Shown here one piece after another: positions 22,901 through 39,835 of a DNA stretch of 64,000 nt. Positions within the stretch are counted from its first letter, which is position 1; every line of letters starts with the position of its first letter. Position numbers and translations under genes: made by a program. The notes under the pieces were generated by a model. The model searched no databases. It saw only the letters and a program-made list of their open reading frames with translations, and had not been told where the DNA came from. Source of the stretch: Antennarius striatus (Eukaryota > Chordata > Actinopteri > Lophiiformes > Antennariidae); the NCBI RefSeq assembly GCF_040054535.1, contig NC_090797.1, positions 2,415,501 to 2,479,500 on the forward strand. The letters run 5' to 3'.

Positions 22901-25900
22901 TGTGAGATTCAGAGGTCGGACCATTTCTCAGGAATTTTGCTCGGAGTGAGTTTATAGAAGGGAAACTTTCTATCGTGGTACCACATAAGGCCACATAAGG
23001 CATGTTGTTAAAACCTGATCGAAATGATTCAATCTTGGATAATCAATCATTCTCTAGGAGTCGAGCGTGGACTTTTGGTCTCAAGAGTTCAACAGCTTGA
23101 GAAACACACCTTTGTGCCGTTTTTCTCAAGATTAAATGGAAAGATTGATCCCGTTCTTGTGTTTGCTGCTTAAATATGTAGCTACCACCTAGCCGTTTGC
23201 TAGCTTAGCAAAACAGGGCTTCCTTGAGGATCTTCAAAGCTTGGTCGATGTCTTGGAGTCAACGCAGGTTACCTAGCAACTCCTAGACTTTGGTTGTCTT
23301 CTGACCTTGGATACATATTTACCCTACAGCGCTGTCGATCTGCTTGTAATTCTCAAAGAATTGCTTCCGTGAAGCTAAACGACAGAATCTTAAGTTGTTC
23401 TGGTGTGAAAATTTTACCATGCTAATGCGAGGTGCAGAGTTATATCCATATATGTTGGGGAACCCAATCTCGCAGGACTAAGCCGTTGGATCGTTTAGCA
23501 CGTGTCGTGGCATACGGCGGTGAATGGGTGATTTGAGTGGCGGGACCTGCTGTCACTGTGCTTCGGGAGCACAGGTCAGGATGTAAGCTCGCAGATGTTC
23601 CGTTTCTTCGCCGTTAAATCCTCTCGGCCGCAGCGGGAGTCGAGCGTAAACACGTCGCTCTCGCCGCTAAGACTCGGGATGAGCTGAGCATAGATCACGA
23701 TTGGAGGGTAGGCGCTTAAACACATGTACGCCAAAGTTAGAGTATGTGAAGGGAGTACTAGTTGGGAAGTAATCCTCCATTGAGGATTTCTCTTGTCTTT
23801 CATGCAAGATTAAAGGGTCCCATGATACCCCGCCGTGCTGTCCTGAGTCCTGACAAGGAGCCTCGGAAATGCTTGACAAATTATCGCCACCATCATCTTT
23901 TTTGTTATCGATGTCTGCTAGATAGCTAGTCTCATTTTGGTTGGGCGTTCTTAAATACTCCAGAATCAGGAAGGCTGACCAATCGCAAGTCTCTTCCGTC
24001 TTTGTCTCACTGCGAGTGGGTTGAGATAATCATCTTATCTCCGCCGCCACTGCGGGCACTGGAGTTGGAAACGAGGAGCTCTCAGATGACGTACCTACAG
24101 GAGTCAGCAGAAAGGCAAAAGAAATATTTGGGTCACATGAAAATTAAATAGTGTTGTGATAATTTTGGATTGCTGCTGGTGGTAAAAACGCTCCTCCGCC
24201 AATGAGAGAGCTCGTCCTTTTATTGTACTTAAAATAGACGGCGCTTGTAGGATAAAACTGACAAAACTAGCAGGCACTGCAAACATTTTCCTAAAGGACT
24301 AAAATATTCAGAAGCTGCTGTGTGGCTTATAGGAGCTTTCAAAGTCTTACGATTCGCTGCAACGAAAGCCGAGACGAAAATATTCTCGCAGCGCTGCATT
24401 CGCCGACGACAAGCTGTCGCTACAAAAAGCCAAACATGTACATTATGGCGACGACGTTCAAACAAATGTTCTTAATGGTGTAGAAACCATAAAGAATTAA
24501 TGTCTCCAAAGCTTGGAGATTTAACTCTTTCCAGCTCGTTGATGGCAGCATTATTTGATTATTTGTCCGGGTTTTTGCCTCGTTTAGGGGATGTTTATAC
24601 GGGCGATTTGTTCCCACTGATTTTGTGAGGAATCCAAAGGCTTTGGGAAAACGAGGGGAAGTGGGGGTAGGAGAATGAGGGAGTCAAGCCACCAATTTCC
24701 TCACGCCCCATCCTGTTCAGCACATCCTCTCTTCCGGCCTCTCCATCCGGCTCCGTCCTTTATTTTTGGAAGCGGCTCGTTCTCGTGAGTCAGACGTCCT
24801 CAGAAGGCCCGGTTTCCTCCTCCTCCTCCTCTTCCTCCTCCTCTTCTTCTTCTCCTCTGTTGTGGAGCAGGACGAAACAGTACTCCCCCTCTCAAACATA
24901 GACCACGGGATTTTTGATCCCAAGGTATTTACTTGGCTGACAGCTAAGGGACGGATGCTTTGGTGGAAAAACGGGGCTTTGAGAACATGACGCAGCGTTT
25001 TCTAACCTGACATTGCAAATTCGAAACTCGCCGTTTATGTTCCATTTGTGGAGCAAAATCAACACGATGATGCAAACACATTTCCGCAATCCATCTTAAT
25101 TTGTCAAGTGGCGCCGATGGACCGGGCTGATTGATGATACATGACGTGACTGATAGTCGCGTCACCTACAATTCTCCTGCCCATTTGTCGTTTGTCTGCC
25201 TATTTTTTTTTTTTTTTTTGTTTTTTGACAGCGGGGGTAATTATCACGTTTGCGATGCAGCGGCGTGTGTCGACTCTTTGAAGAGTTTTCTAGAAGACAA
25301 GGCGGATCGCTCTCAGGGAACTCTGCTAAATTACGTTGCCGTGGAAACACCACATTATACAACAAACGCTGACATCATCTTCCTGGCTCACTTTGGGCCC
25401 AGAATATAGGATTAAATGGCTCGTAGAGGCAGACATTGTATTCCCTATCATTTTCCGAAGAGTATAATCGACTCCGACAATGTTCCCGTTATCTTCTAAC
25501 GCACTCGGGAAAGGGATGATTCGTCTTTTCTTTTTTTTTGTCACTAATTACAGAGATAACCTGCTGTAGCAAATCAAACATTTCCTGCACCGCACCAAAA
25601 TAATAATAATAATAAAAAAAGAAGCGCTATTGTTGCGCAGGGTAAGGATTTAAATTTGAATTTTAAAACATTAATTGAATGGTTTCATTTTCCGTCGTGA
25701 CATTTTATCAAGCCTGCTAGCTCCAGGCGAACATCCATGCTCCCTCCCCGGAGACTCTTCCACCTGATAACTTGCTATTTAAAAAAAAAATTATTATTTT
25801 TTTTTTTATCGTTATCACAAACTTATAAAGTGATTGCTTGGAACCAAGTGGCCCTGCAGCTCACCTACAAAATGAATCTATCCACTGTAAACACGCTTGG

Positions 25901-26590
25901 CGCTGTTGAAAAGTCATTTTCTACTTTCCGTGTCCAATTTTCCTCTTGAAGAATTATATTTGCTGCATTGATATACTGTAATAGCTTTCTTCTCAGCGGC
26001 TGAATGCTCTGTTTGCGCGAAGTAGACCTAACATAGCTCACATATAGGGGAAATTACATATTAATGCTTTATAGTGTGGTTTGTGTGATTTTATTGGCAC
26101 CTATAGGGTGTATCTTAAGTGTACCACATGCTAATGGCGATGAAGTGCGAACAATAACGTACGGTCCCCGAAGCATTTTCCTTCGCTGCACGGTGGAAAA
26201 GAGAGCGATGAAATGGTCCCCAAACAGGAAAAAAAAAAAAGTCGCAGAGTAAAAAGCGACGCATGCAGAGTCATCATCATTAATCACGGACAACAGCATA
26301 CGACCCCTCGGAGCGGGGCGCAAAACTTTTCCTTCTGATTCACTGCAGCCGTTCCTGCAGCCGCTCCATCCCAGGTGCCCCGCGGGGGCAGGAAGCTTTC
26401 AGACGCCTCGTGTAACGCCACGGAAAAGCTGCACCTGATAGATGAATCATTCCATACGGGATCTGTTTACAGGATAGGTGCCGTTGTTGGTGTTGTTGTG
26501 ATGGATTGGATTCAGATGAAATGGATTGATTTGGTTGATTGATTGGTTGAATGCAGGAACTGTTAAAGCTGCTTTTTGCATTGGATTTTC
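19926..26590. other. Gene-poor interval, first part
   Basis: No exon or RNA gene is supported on either strand. Notable items are a T-run near 21584-21600, a 10-bp tandem duplication of CCACATAAGG at 22981-23000, a TCC/TTC array at about 24815-24856, and an AAT array near 25600. Frames are short and of random composition. BMT2, which lies between GPR85 and TMEM168 in human, is not recognised here or further right. Confidence 0.5.
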
Positions 26591-26599
26591 TGACTTTTG

Positions 26600-27000
26600 T
26601 TCCACTTTCAGCCTAAAGTTTGACTTTTTTGACCACATAATTCTCAAAGTTATTTGATCCGTAACAGAATCCCTAAATACGAAAACACATGTTTACAAAT
26701 CAGAAGTTAAAACGTTGAACTTCTTCAAGCTTCATCCTCAAACTCCAGATGGATTCCATCAAGGATCAGGCGATCCTAGAAGAACACATCTGAAGCTCTG
26801 ATGTCATTGGAAGTTCAGAATCCATCAAGTCTTCATTTGGGAAGAAGTTCAGGAGGCAAAGCAGGAATATTCCAGCTTTCATCCATGAAGAATGGGCTAA
26901 GATTCTTCAGCAATGCTGCCAGAAGCTGGTGTCTGGATCTGCATCTGGTTTGAGGTCTTTTCTTCCAACTTCATGTACAATTGTTCTGCAGATGATTTCA
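26600..27000. repeat. Possible degenerate dispersed repeat
   Basis: The wording of this stretch (for example gaagaatgggctaagattc and cagaagctggtgtctgga) resembles multicopy intergenic sequence in teleosts. I cannot name a family, and no open frame or terminal repeat remains. Confidence 0.3.
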
Positions 27001-30000
27001 AGGATTAATATTCCTCATCCCTCCTTTCTCTCTTCTTAAATCCAGCTCTTAGACAATGAAATTTGACGATTTTGTTCTGGGCTTTGGGAGAAAAAAAACA
27101 AATATTCCACCTCTGTGGCATTTATGAACTGACATCAGCGGGATTGGAATGAGATTTCCAAGATGCAACCTTGCTGGATTATCTCAGATTATCATAGTTA
27201 AATTACAAATGTAGATTTTTGCTGCTGCTGGCATTATATTCTAGTATAATCTGTTTGGAGGGGGATTAAAAGGAGAGACACAATTTAGTCCTTGGAAAAC
27301 AAGTGAGAGTTATTCTGATTGAATCAGTGCAAGTAAACTGACCATAATCCAGGCTTTGCTGTTTTTTGCTTTCTGAGTTTTGCATCGTGGGATTAAAACT
27401 AAATTCCATACGATTTCTCTTTTCCAAATGAGTGCTGTTCTATTTCCTCCTCCTGATCTTGTTATTAGCACTTAACCTCCTTTGCGACGCTCTCGCCCCC
27501 TCGCCACGCCCTCAAGGTCAGGACGTTAGATTCGATCAAAAATTCTAATCGTTCCATTTAATTCATGGAAGTCCGGGGTCGCGTTCGTCCTCCGCCGACA
27601 GCAGAAGATCAATGTTTACATGGATTTAAATCTTCCTTGTGCTCTTTTGCATCACTTGTTTACATTCAACCAGATGCAGTGTGTATGTGTGTGTGTGTGT
27701 GTGTGTGTTCCATACTGTAGGATTGTATATAATGGGTCTTAATCGGCAGCTTTGAGGGCTTTGAGACTCAGCCGGAGCTGTGATCTCAATGTTCCCCGAC
27801 ATGAAGGTGACTGGATAACACACACATAACAATGTAAGAGTGTCCTGCAGATAGAAGCGTCTGTGGCTGCAGAAAAAAAAACAACATCCTGAGGGTTAAA
27901 AACATCTGATTCCGATGCATCACCAGCTTCGACTCCCTGGTGATGCACCGAGTTCAAGGTTTGTTCGCATCCTTCAGAACGAATATTCACTCCTGCAACA
28001 CACCGAGATGTGAGACCTGCTTTATACTAACAGCACCAAACAGGGTAAGTGCTAGTCTTGACTCTTGTTGTTGCTTAGCAACAATTGAAAACCGTGTGAG
28101 GCGTGCTATCTCTTTACTGACATTCCAAATATATATATATATATTTTTATCTTCAGTGTACAACGCGGCGCAGGAAAAGCGTGCAGCTTCGACCCGAATG
28201 GAATGAAAGGGTCAACGTGGGAAAGACAGATCCCTCATTAATGCATGAGCTAATTGTCCCAGTGGTGTAGCACAGTGGTTAATAAGAGACAACTGCAAGC
28301 TCGTTTGGAAAGCTTCCAGATATAGACATGTAGAAGCGAGGCCTGTGGTATAGTTGTCATCATATCATCCTGAGCCAAAGGAGAATTAGACTCCGAACAA
28401 ATCGGTGCAAAAAACTCCAAAAAACCCACAAAAATATTCTGTTTTTTGCGTCCCTGGGTGTTTGAAGGAGGATGAATCCTAATCCAAATTGGAGGAACGC
28501 GGCCTTCGTGTCCCACGAGGAAATATCATCTCTCGGAAATGAGGCCACGACAATGACCTTTTCCGTCTGCTTTATCCCCCCACCCCCCCACCTCCGGGTG
28601 TAAAGGTCACCCTTCGCCGCTGTCACCAAACTTTGTGCAACAATTCCAAAGCGAGCAATCCGCATTGCTTCATCTCGACTCGATAAGCGAAACACGAAAG
28701 AGAAAGAGTTTCAAAATAAAATGTGAATTCCGGCGATAACTTTTAACTTCGGAAGTGTTTTCGTTAATCTGGGAACCATTTGGCCCCCGAATGGATTGGA
28801 GCGCCCGGTCCCAATGCAGAGACTCTTACAGTAAGATTACATTACTCAGCACTGAGGGTTATTATACAGTACATTATACACGGATAATGAACCCTGTGCT
28901 GAACGGAGGAGATACTCCCGGGTTGGTTTACACTTCCTTGCCTCCGTTTGGTGCTTCTCCGGGAACACTGCATCGGTTCAATGAGGCATCGGTACCGTCG
29001 GCTCATTGTGCTCCCTCCGATTGTAAAGCCGTCTGCCCTCGCTCGAACCCGCTGAGCGAACATCCAGAATAAAGCCCGTGTATAATTGAGTCATCTGGAC
29101 TGAAATAACAATTACCAATTCTGTGGGAGCAAAAAAAAAAAAGAAAAAAAGAAAAGCCCTCGGAGGAGCCATGAATGCAATCACGGAGCGCGGACAAAAG
29201 GGAGATGTCATGTTGGCTTATAAAGTGATAACTCCGGCTTTCAAAACACGGCGCGGAGCAAAGCTGAATTATACCGGCGACAATGCCGTCGCAGGACAGG
29301 GTAATCAAAGCAAGGAAGAAGTGTTCAAATAAATATGTGAATCCCAAAAAAAGCCTCAGGGACGATATTCTATTTATTTGCTGCCGGGCTTTTCATTACG
29401 AGAGCAGGGCTTGATGCTCGAACCGGCGGCGGCTGATAATGCACATTGGCACACAATGGCTCTGAAAATGAAACTGTCAGGCTGAGGTAGTGCGCCGATC
29501 AGCGGGAGAGCGCCTGAGCGTTTCTGACTAGCCTCATCTGGTTTCTCTCCTCTATCTTTCGCTCCGCCACCCTTCTCCACCCCCCACACCACCCTCCTCA
29601 GACAGACGTATTCTCATCTGCAGTCTCACCGCATTGTGTTGTGCAAGCTGTAAGCCGAAGCTGCCTCGGTGTCCTCACGTACTTTGCTCTTTTGGCTTTC
29701 TCTTTTTCTCGCCCGGTTTGCCTTGGGTCCAGAAGCTACATCATTAGCACCAAGAAATCCATAGACCTCCACGATCTGTTAAAGTTTCACACCGCAGCTT
29801 CTTGTGATCGTTTAGCATTGTGGTTTGGATCCTAATGAGATTACCTTGTGTTTGTCTTTTGATATTTAAAAGCTAAGCTTCCTCTTACGGGTTAGCTAAA
29901 ATGCAGATCTAAAATGCGATCGACGGAACCTCTCGAGTCTGTCGTTAGCCACATTAGCGGCTGTATCATTATGACATGGGAATGAGGTAAGTGAGTGGAT

Positions 30001-33000
30001 ATTTGCCTAAAACTGCCCACACATGACCAGAATCTATGCTTACTTTGATTTTATTAGCAAATCCACCCATGAAACGTCTTTGTCTTGAGAAGTTGTGGCA
30101 GCAAAATCGATTATATTTTTAATCCAAAATGATTATTCGTTATAAATTAATGTTCTTTGGGAGGTAAGACAAAGATATTGATGCCAAATGAAAGACGGCA
30201 GAGGTAAAGAGCGCGATTCACAATAATGTGTTTTCACTCACTTTTCGTTCAAACAGACGGTCCTTCGACCGGCATTGTTCATTGTTCAAGTTCAGCCTTT
30301 GTAAACCTGACAAAGGAAAAACAAACCGGAGCGATTGAAGGTAGAAAATTCTCCTCATTAATCAATGAAATCCAAATAAATCCAAAGGTTAGGATGTTTT
30401 TTCTGTGTCTTTTCAGTTGTTTCATTATGAGTGGACAATAAGGGGAGGGGCTAAGCAAACAATCACCTAGTGAATGGAAAGAAAAAATTCAAATTTCTAA
30501 TATTCATGTTCGTATCTTCACTTCACTGGAGGCTTTAAAGTATGCCTGCAAGCCTGAAGCCTACTCTGGGGAAACACAGGCACAACTTTGAATGTAGTAC
30601 TCCACTCACTCCTCCGCCTTTCTGTAAATACATCACAAGTTTACAGAGTTGCAGCAGATCCACCAGAGCTGGAAAGTTCCATTCTGTAAAACATCCTCTG
30701 CTCAGACAGCTTCCCAAAAGTACCGGCACCCGACATCTGCTGCAAAACGTCACTCTCCTGGAGAGAGCTAACAAATCTGGGTAGATCCTGGGACATTTTA
30801 TCGTATAAAGGCTCTATATGGATGACAGGTGCCTTAACGCTTCCTGTTAATCTATTTATACTATATTCATTCCTTTAAACTCAATCTTAAATATGCTGGT
30901 AGGTACCGGCAGGCTCTAAAAGACTATTCAACAAGCAGAGGCTTGTAAGCCTGTGATCCCGATCCGATCCATTGAGCGCCAAGAGGAAGCCATTTGATGG
31001 CGGAGCAGACCGCTTCCAATCCCGCCCTGACCACGGACAAGCCGTTAACGGTGTTCCTGTCTGCCTTATCTCCCAGCGTGCCGGCTCGGCTTCAGACCTG
31101 CGCCTCATGCTCGGCCCGCCGCTCAAGATAAAGCCCAAAATAGACCACTCTCTCTGACAGCAAGGAGGCACAAGATAAGACTTGTGGCCACAGCATTGAG
31201 GTACAGATGGGTATACGGGAAGGGGAATGGAAAGCAGACAAACAAAATAATGTTGTGGCGAATTAACTCCCTTTTACTCTTTGACCCTCTTGTTCAAACA
31301 AGGGTAGAAGTTACGGGCATAGAAACTCACAAATCTGTTTCCCACATTCGAGGCCATTGATTGTGCTTATTGACCCGCGCAGGCTTAGCGTCAATCTGGT
31401 CGCCTTGGCTCACGACGATAAGAAAACGACCTCCGTGTGCACGTGCAAGCTGTGGTACACGTGCATCCCTTCACAAGTCCATACCCTCTCATTGAGACGC
31501 AAGCCGCAAACACGCATCTCAAAAAGGTTTTCCTCCGTCGGCACGCGGAAGCCAATCAATAACTGTGTGTCTTAGTAAATTAGATCATGTAGACAAGAAG
31601 CAGTCGTCAGCAGAGTCGTCCCAGAGTAACCTCTCGCCTGGTTAGTTCATTCTCCATAGACGGCGCCCTGCGGTAATTGAATTGGCCTGAGCAATCTCAG
31701 AATGTCGGCCTTCCCCTTTCTTTCTTTTTATTTTTTTTTTGCCTTTGACAGCATGTATTCCCCATCTGATAACTTTATAACCCCGGCCATGTGTAGCAGC
31801 AGAAGTACTCCTTTGTGTCTGGAGATAGTGTTAGCAGAAACATAACTTCTTATCAGGTGCTTTAGCAAGAAAAACCACGAAGAACTACAAAATTCTTTCA
31901 CAAACCTGCAATACAGAAATCCTTTGGACATCGAGAAGTGTTTTAAAATACTACCAGTGTAGACCTTCAGGGCCACATAGTTAAACATTAATACATTATA
32001 GAGGCTAATTAAGATACCATTAATATCCCCACTCTGCTGCCCTCCCTCCGGCCTCATTATTACAGGACTTCCGTAACTGTTGCTGGCAGGTCAAAAATGC
32101 CATTTATCCATTTCTGTCCATTACTCTGGTTACTCTACTCACATTTACATAATTATATAAATGCAGGACGAGTGCGCACCTCCATTTCTGAAACATATAA
32201 ATGCAACATCATTGCTTTATATGTTTTTTTTGACTTTTTTAGGTAGACTTTATTCTTTGAGTTAGCTGCTAGCCAATGGAGCCAATAACATGTCACCAAA
32301 TGGTCACATTCCTATGCAGCATTTTCCACCTCACATTGACATGGACATACGACTGTTATGGAGGTGGAGAAAATTTTTTGAGGTGTATTAAAGACTCATC
32401 AGTCCTACCTTGAAAGGCCAACTAAGTCATTCATAGACTTTCTCTGCATTCAATCCTCGAAGAACACCACTTTCACCAGTATGTCGCCTTGGGAAGCCAA
32501 TTGGGATACTCAAAAGGTAGACTTGCAGGGGCTGGGTAATCAAACCATCAACGTTCGTTAAAGGTAAGGATGGATTGGACAACTTCAAGACTCCAGAGCA
32601 GACCTCCAACTCAAAGAAGCTGCGTTAAAGTCATCCATCCAGATTCCTTTAACATTTAGCCAGAATGCTAAGCTACACTGCTACGTTGTGAAATTGCGAC
32701 TGGTTTAGATGTCCTTTCTTAGAGACTTCTTGGTGATCATAAAGCTTCCTCTTGTGTTTTATGGACTATTTATCTGTATAATCTGCTTATTTATTGTTGA
32801 CCCTTAAGATGCAAATCACTCTATCAAAGCAAAGCTGTTTATAAAACCCCAAAAGGATCAGGTGGCCTATTTAACACAAACACAATTTCCGTCGCGGAAC
32901 ATGGAGTAATTGCTTCGGGAGCGTCCCATCGTGCTGCTCTAAAACAGGAAGGTGAAAATCTGCTGTCTCAACATGCAAACTGGGGGGAAAGTGTCTTTCT

Positions 33001-33650
33001 TTGGCGAGTGCGAGTGTCTTTACAACATCCAGTGGCGCACGGCGCCGTAATCCGTTGTGACGTGGGCAGTCGGGGGGAAGGGATCGGAGGGCTCGGAGGG
33101 AAAAGACAGGGGATGACAAATCTGACAAGGACAGAGCAACAGAAGAAAGCATCTTTGCCTCGTCTTCGCAAACAGAAAGACTGTCAGTTTGAAGATAATG
33201 CACCCATTTACACCCCGAATACACCCGGGGAATAAATGCACCATGCAAGGAAGGGAAGTCCTCGTTGAAATTCCTTCAATTTATTCCTTCCATTTGATCC
33301 GCCGTTTGGTGAGACTCTACCGTCTGAAGTTGCGGAGACAGTTGGCCAAACACAGATTAAACGGGAGCTCCACCGGGGGAGCTCGGCTAATGCTGGAGCT
33401 TCTCTCCAGCCGAGCGGCTGCGTGGGAGTTTGGTTTATCACGCCTGGGAAAGTAGCTCAGTGTGTTCAGACAGAAGACTGTGATGATGGAGGCATGGTTA
33501 GCATGAGGTCAGGGTAGGCCTCCATATACCCCACGGTGGGTATTCCTCATATTTATTGTCCATACTTGGCTCCAACCCTGATCAGAAATGTATGAATTTT
33601 GACCGATGAGGTCGTGAATTTAACCGCAGGGAAACATTCATCCTTTAATT
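27001..33650. other. Gene-poor interval, second part
   Basis: No supported gene. A GT array lies at about 27679-27708, an AT array near 28130-28144, and an A-rich tract at about 29132-29154. There are no exon-like signals in the longer open frames, and nothing else is recognised. Confidence 0.5.
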
Positions 33651-33654
33651 CCAG

Positions 33655-33830
33655 TTTCTCCTGCATTCCGGTATCTCCCCCATCCATCTTTCGCTCCCTC
33701 TCACCCTTATCTCCCCTACCCTCCGTCCTCCATCCTTCATCCTTCATCCCCTCACCGCTCTTTTGTTTATCGCTCCATCTCCCCCTGTCCCTTTCTTCCC
33801 CCCACCTCCCTCCACCGTTCCTCTCCGATA
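33655..33830. repeat. Long polypyrimidine tract
   Basis: The plus strand is overwhelmingly C and T for about 175 bp, with repeated catcc and ttcatcc units. The minus strand is therefore homopurine-like. Its antisense translation (Gly/Arg/Glu/Asp-rich) is an artefact of composition. Such tracts can form triplex (H-DNA) structures. Confidence 0.7.
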
Positions 33831-38771
<4,941 letters not shown>

Positions 38772-39669
38772 CAATCACAGTTATCCACTTTGGAAGTCAT
38801 TGTCTCCTCCATTGTTGGGTTTATTTCCTGTTTTAAAGTTCTTGCTTAAAGGGCCTCCATTCAGAGCCGATTAGCGCCGCGGATAAAACCTAAAAACTTG
38901 TGTGAGGAAACCGTCGATTGATCCGGAGGTAGTTTCAACAGATTTATTGGTGTTGAAGTTTCAGGAACGTCTGGAAATAATAGTAATATTTACAACGACC
39001 TCCTTTATTTCTTGTGTTGCGCCTCTTTATCGCGTCTCCATCGCCTCATTCCGACATCAGTACAAGGCGCCGGTTTTGGCGGCCCTCAGATGGTTGTTTA
39101 TTGGTAACTGGGCCACCTTTGGGGGATGGGAGCATGGAGGGGGGGGGGGCAGTTATTTCTCCAAGCCATCTGTGGGAGATACATGACCAGACTACATGAC
39201 AGACTGATATGTCATTATCAAACACCGGCCTTCTGGCTGTGAGTGAGTAGAGAGGGACGGAGAGACGGATGCCAGGGATGGAGGGGAATCTAGGATAAAT
39301 GATGTAGAGTGGAGTTCTGGTGGTAGAAGGTGTGTTTACACGTTTACAGTCTTGTGGTCCCAATGCCAAAAGCTTTTCGATGTAAAAAGCAAATATATGT
39401 CAATTACGTCTTCCATCGGAGAGGGACGGGGAACGGTCTGGCGGATCCGGCTTTTAATCCTGGAACAAAATTGCGTATTTCAGCATTCAGCCGCGTGCAA
39501 ACACGGTGTTGCTCTAAACAAAGCATCTTGGGATCAAGAGCAGAAAGAAAATACCGATAAATGTCCAAAAAGTCGGAGAAAACTTTGCAGAAGGAGACCA
39601 GTTGATTGAAAGCTCCGGTGGTGAATGGGTTAAAGACCAAAATGGTGACAGCTGCCTTGTCGCACAATG

Positions 39670-39835
39670 TTATGAAATCATTCCAACCATTCCAGAATCT
39701 AGATTCTTAAATGGATCGCCACCAAATTTTAGTCTTCTGTAGGATATCCTGAGGTCCAACTTTGGTGAATGTTTCATGCTAATCTGTACATTATTTTTTG
39801 TGTAATCTTGCTACAAACCAATAACATACCAACAT
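39670..39835 (+). repeat. Teleost retrotransposon-tail-like repeat
   Basis: It reads like a recurring fish intergenic repeat: 'ctagattcttaaatggatc', then 'gccaccaaattttagt', later 'gtaatcttgctacaaac' and an A/C-rich ending. In many copies this ending is a string of aaacaaac units. This resembles the 3' end of a non-LTR retrotransposon. No coding remnant is visible and the family is not assigned. Confidence 0.5.

Noticed and set aside
33445..33520. tRNA-like start (gtagctcagtg)
   Set aside because: No B box, no acceptor-stem pairing and no cloverleaf could be found downstream.
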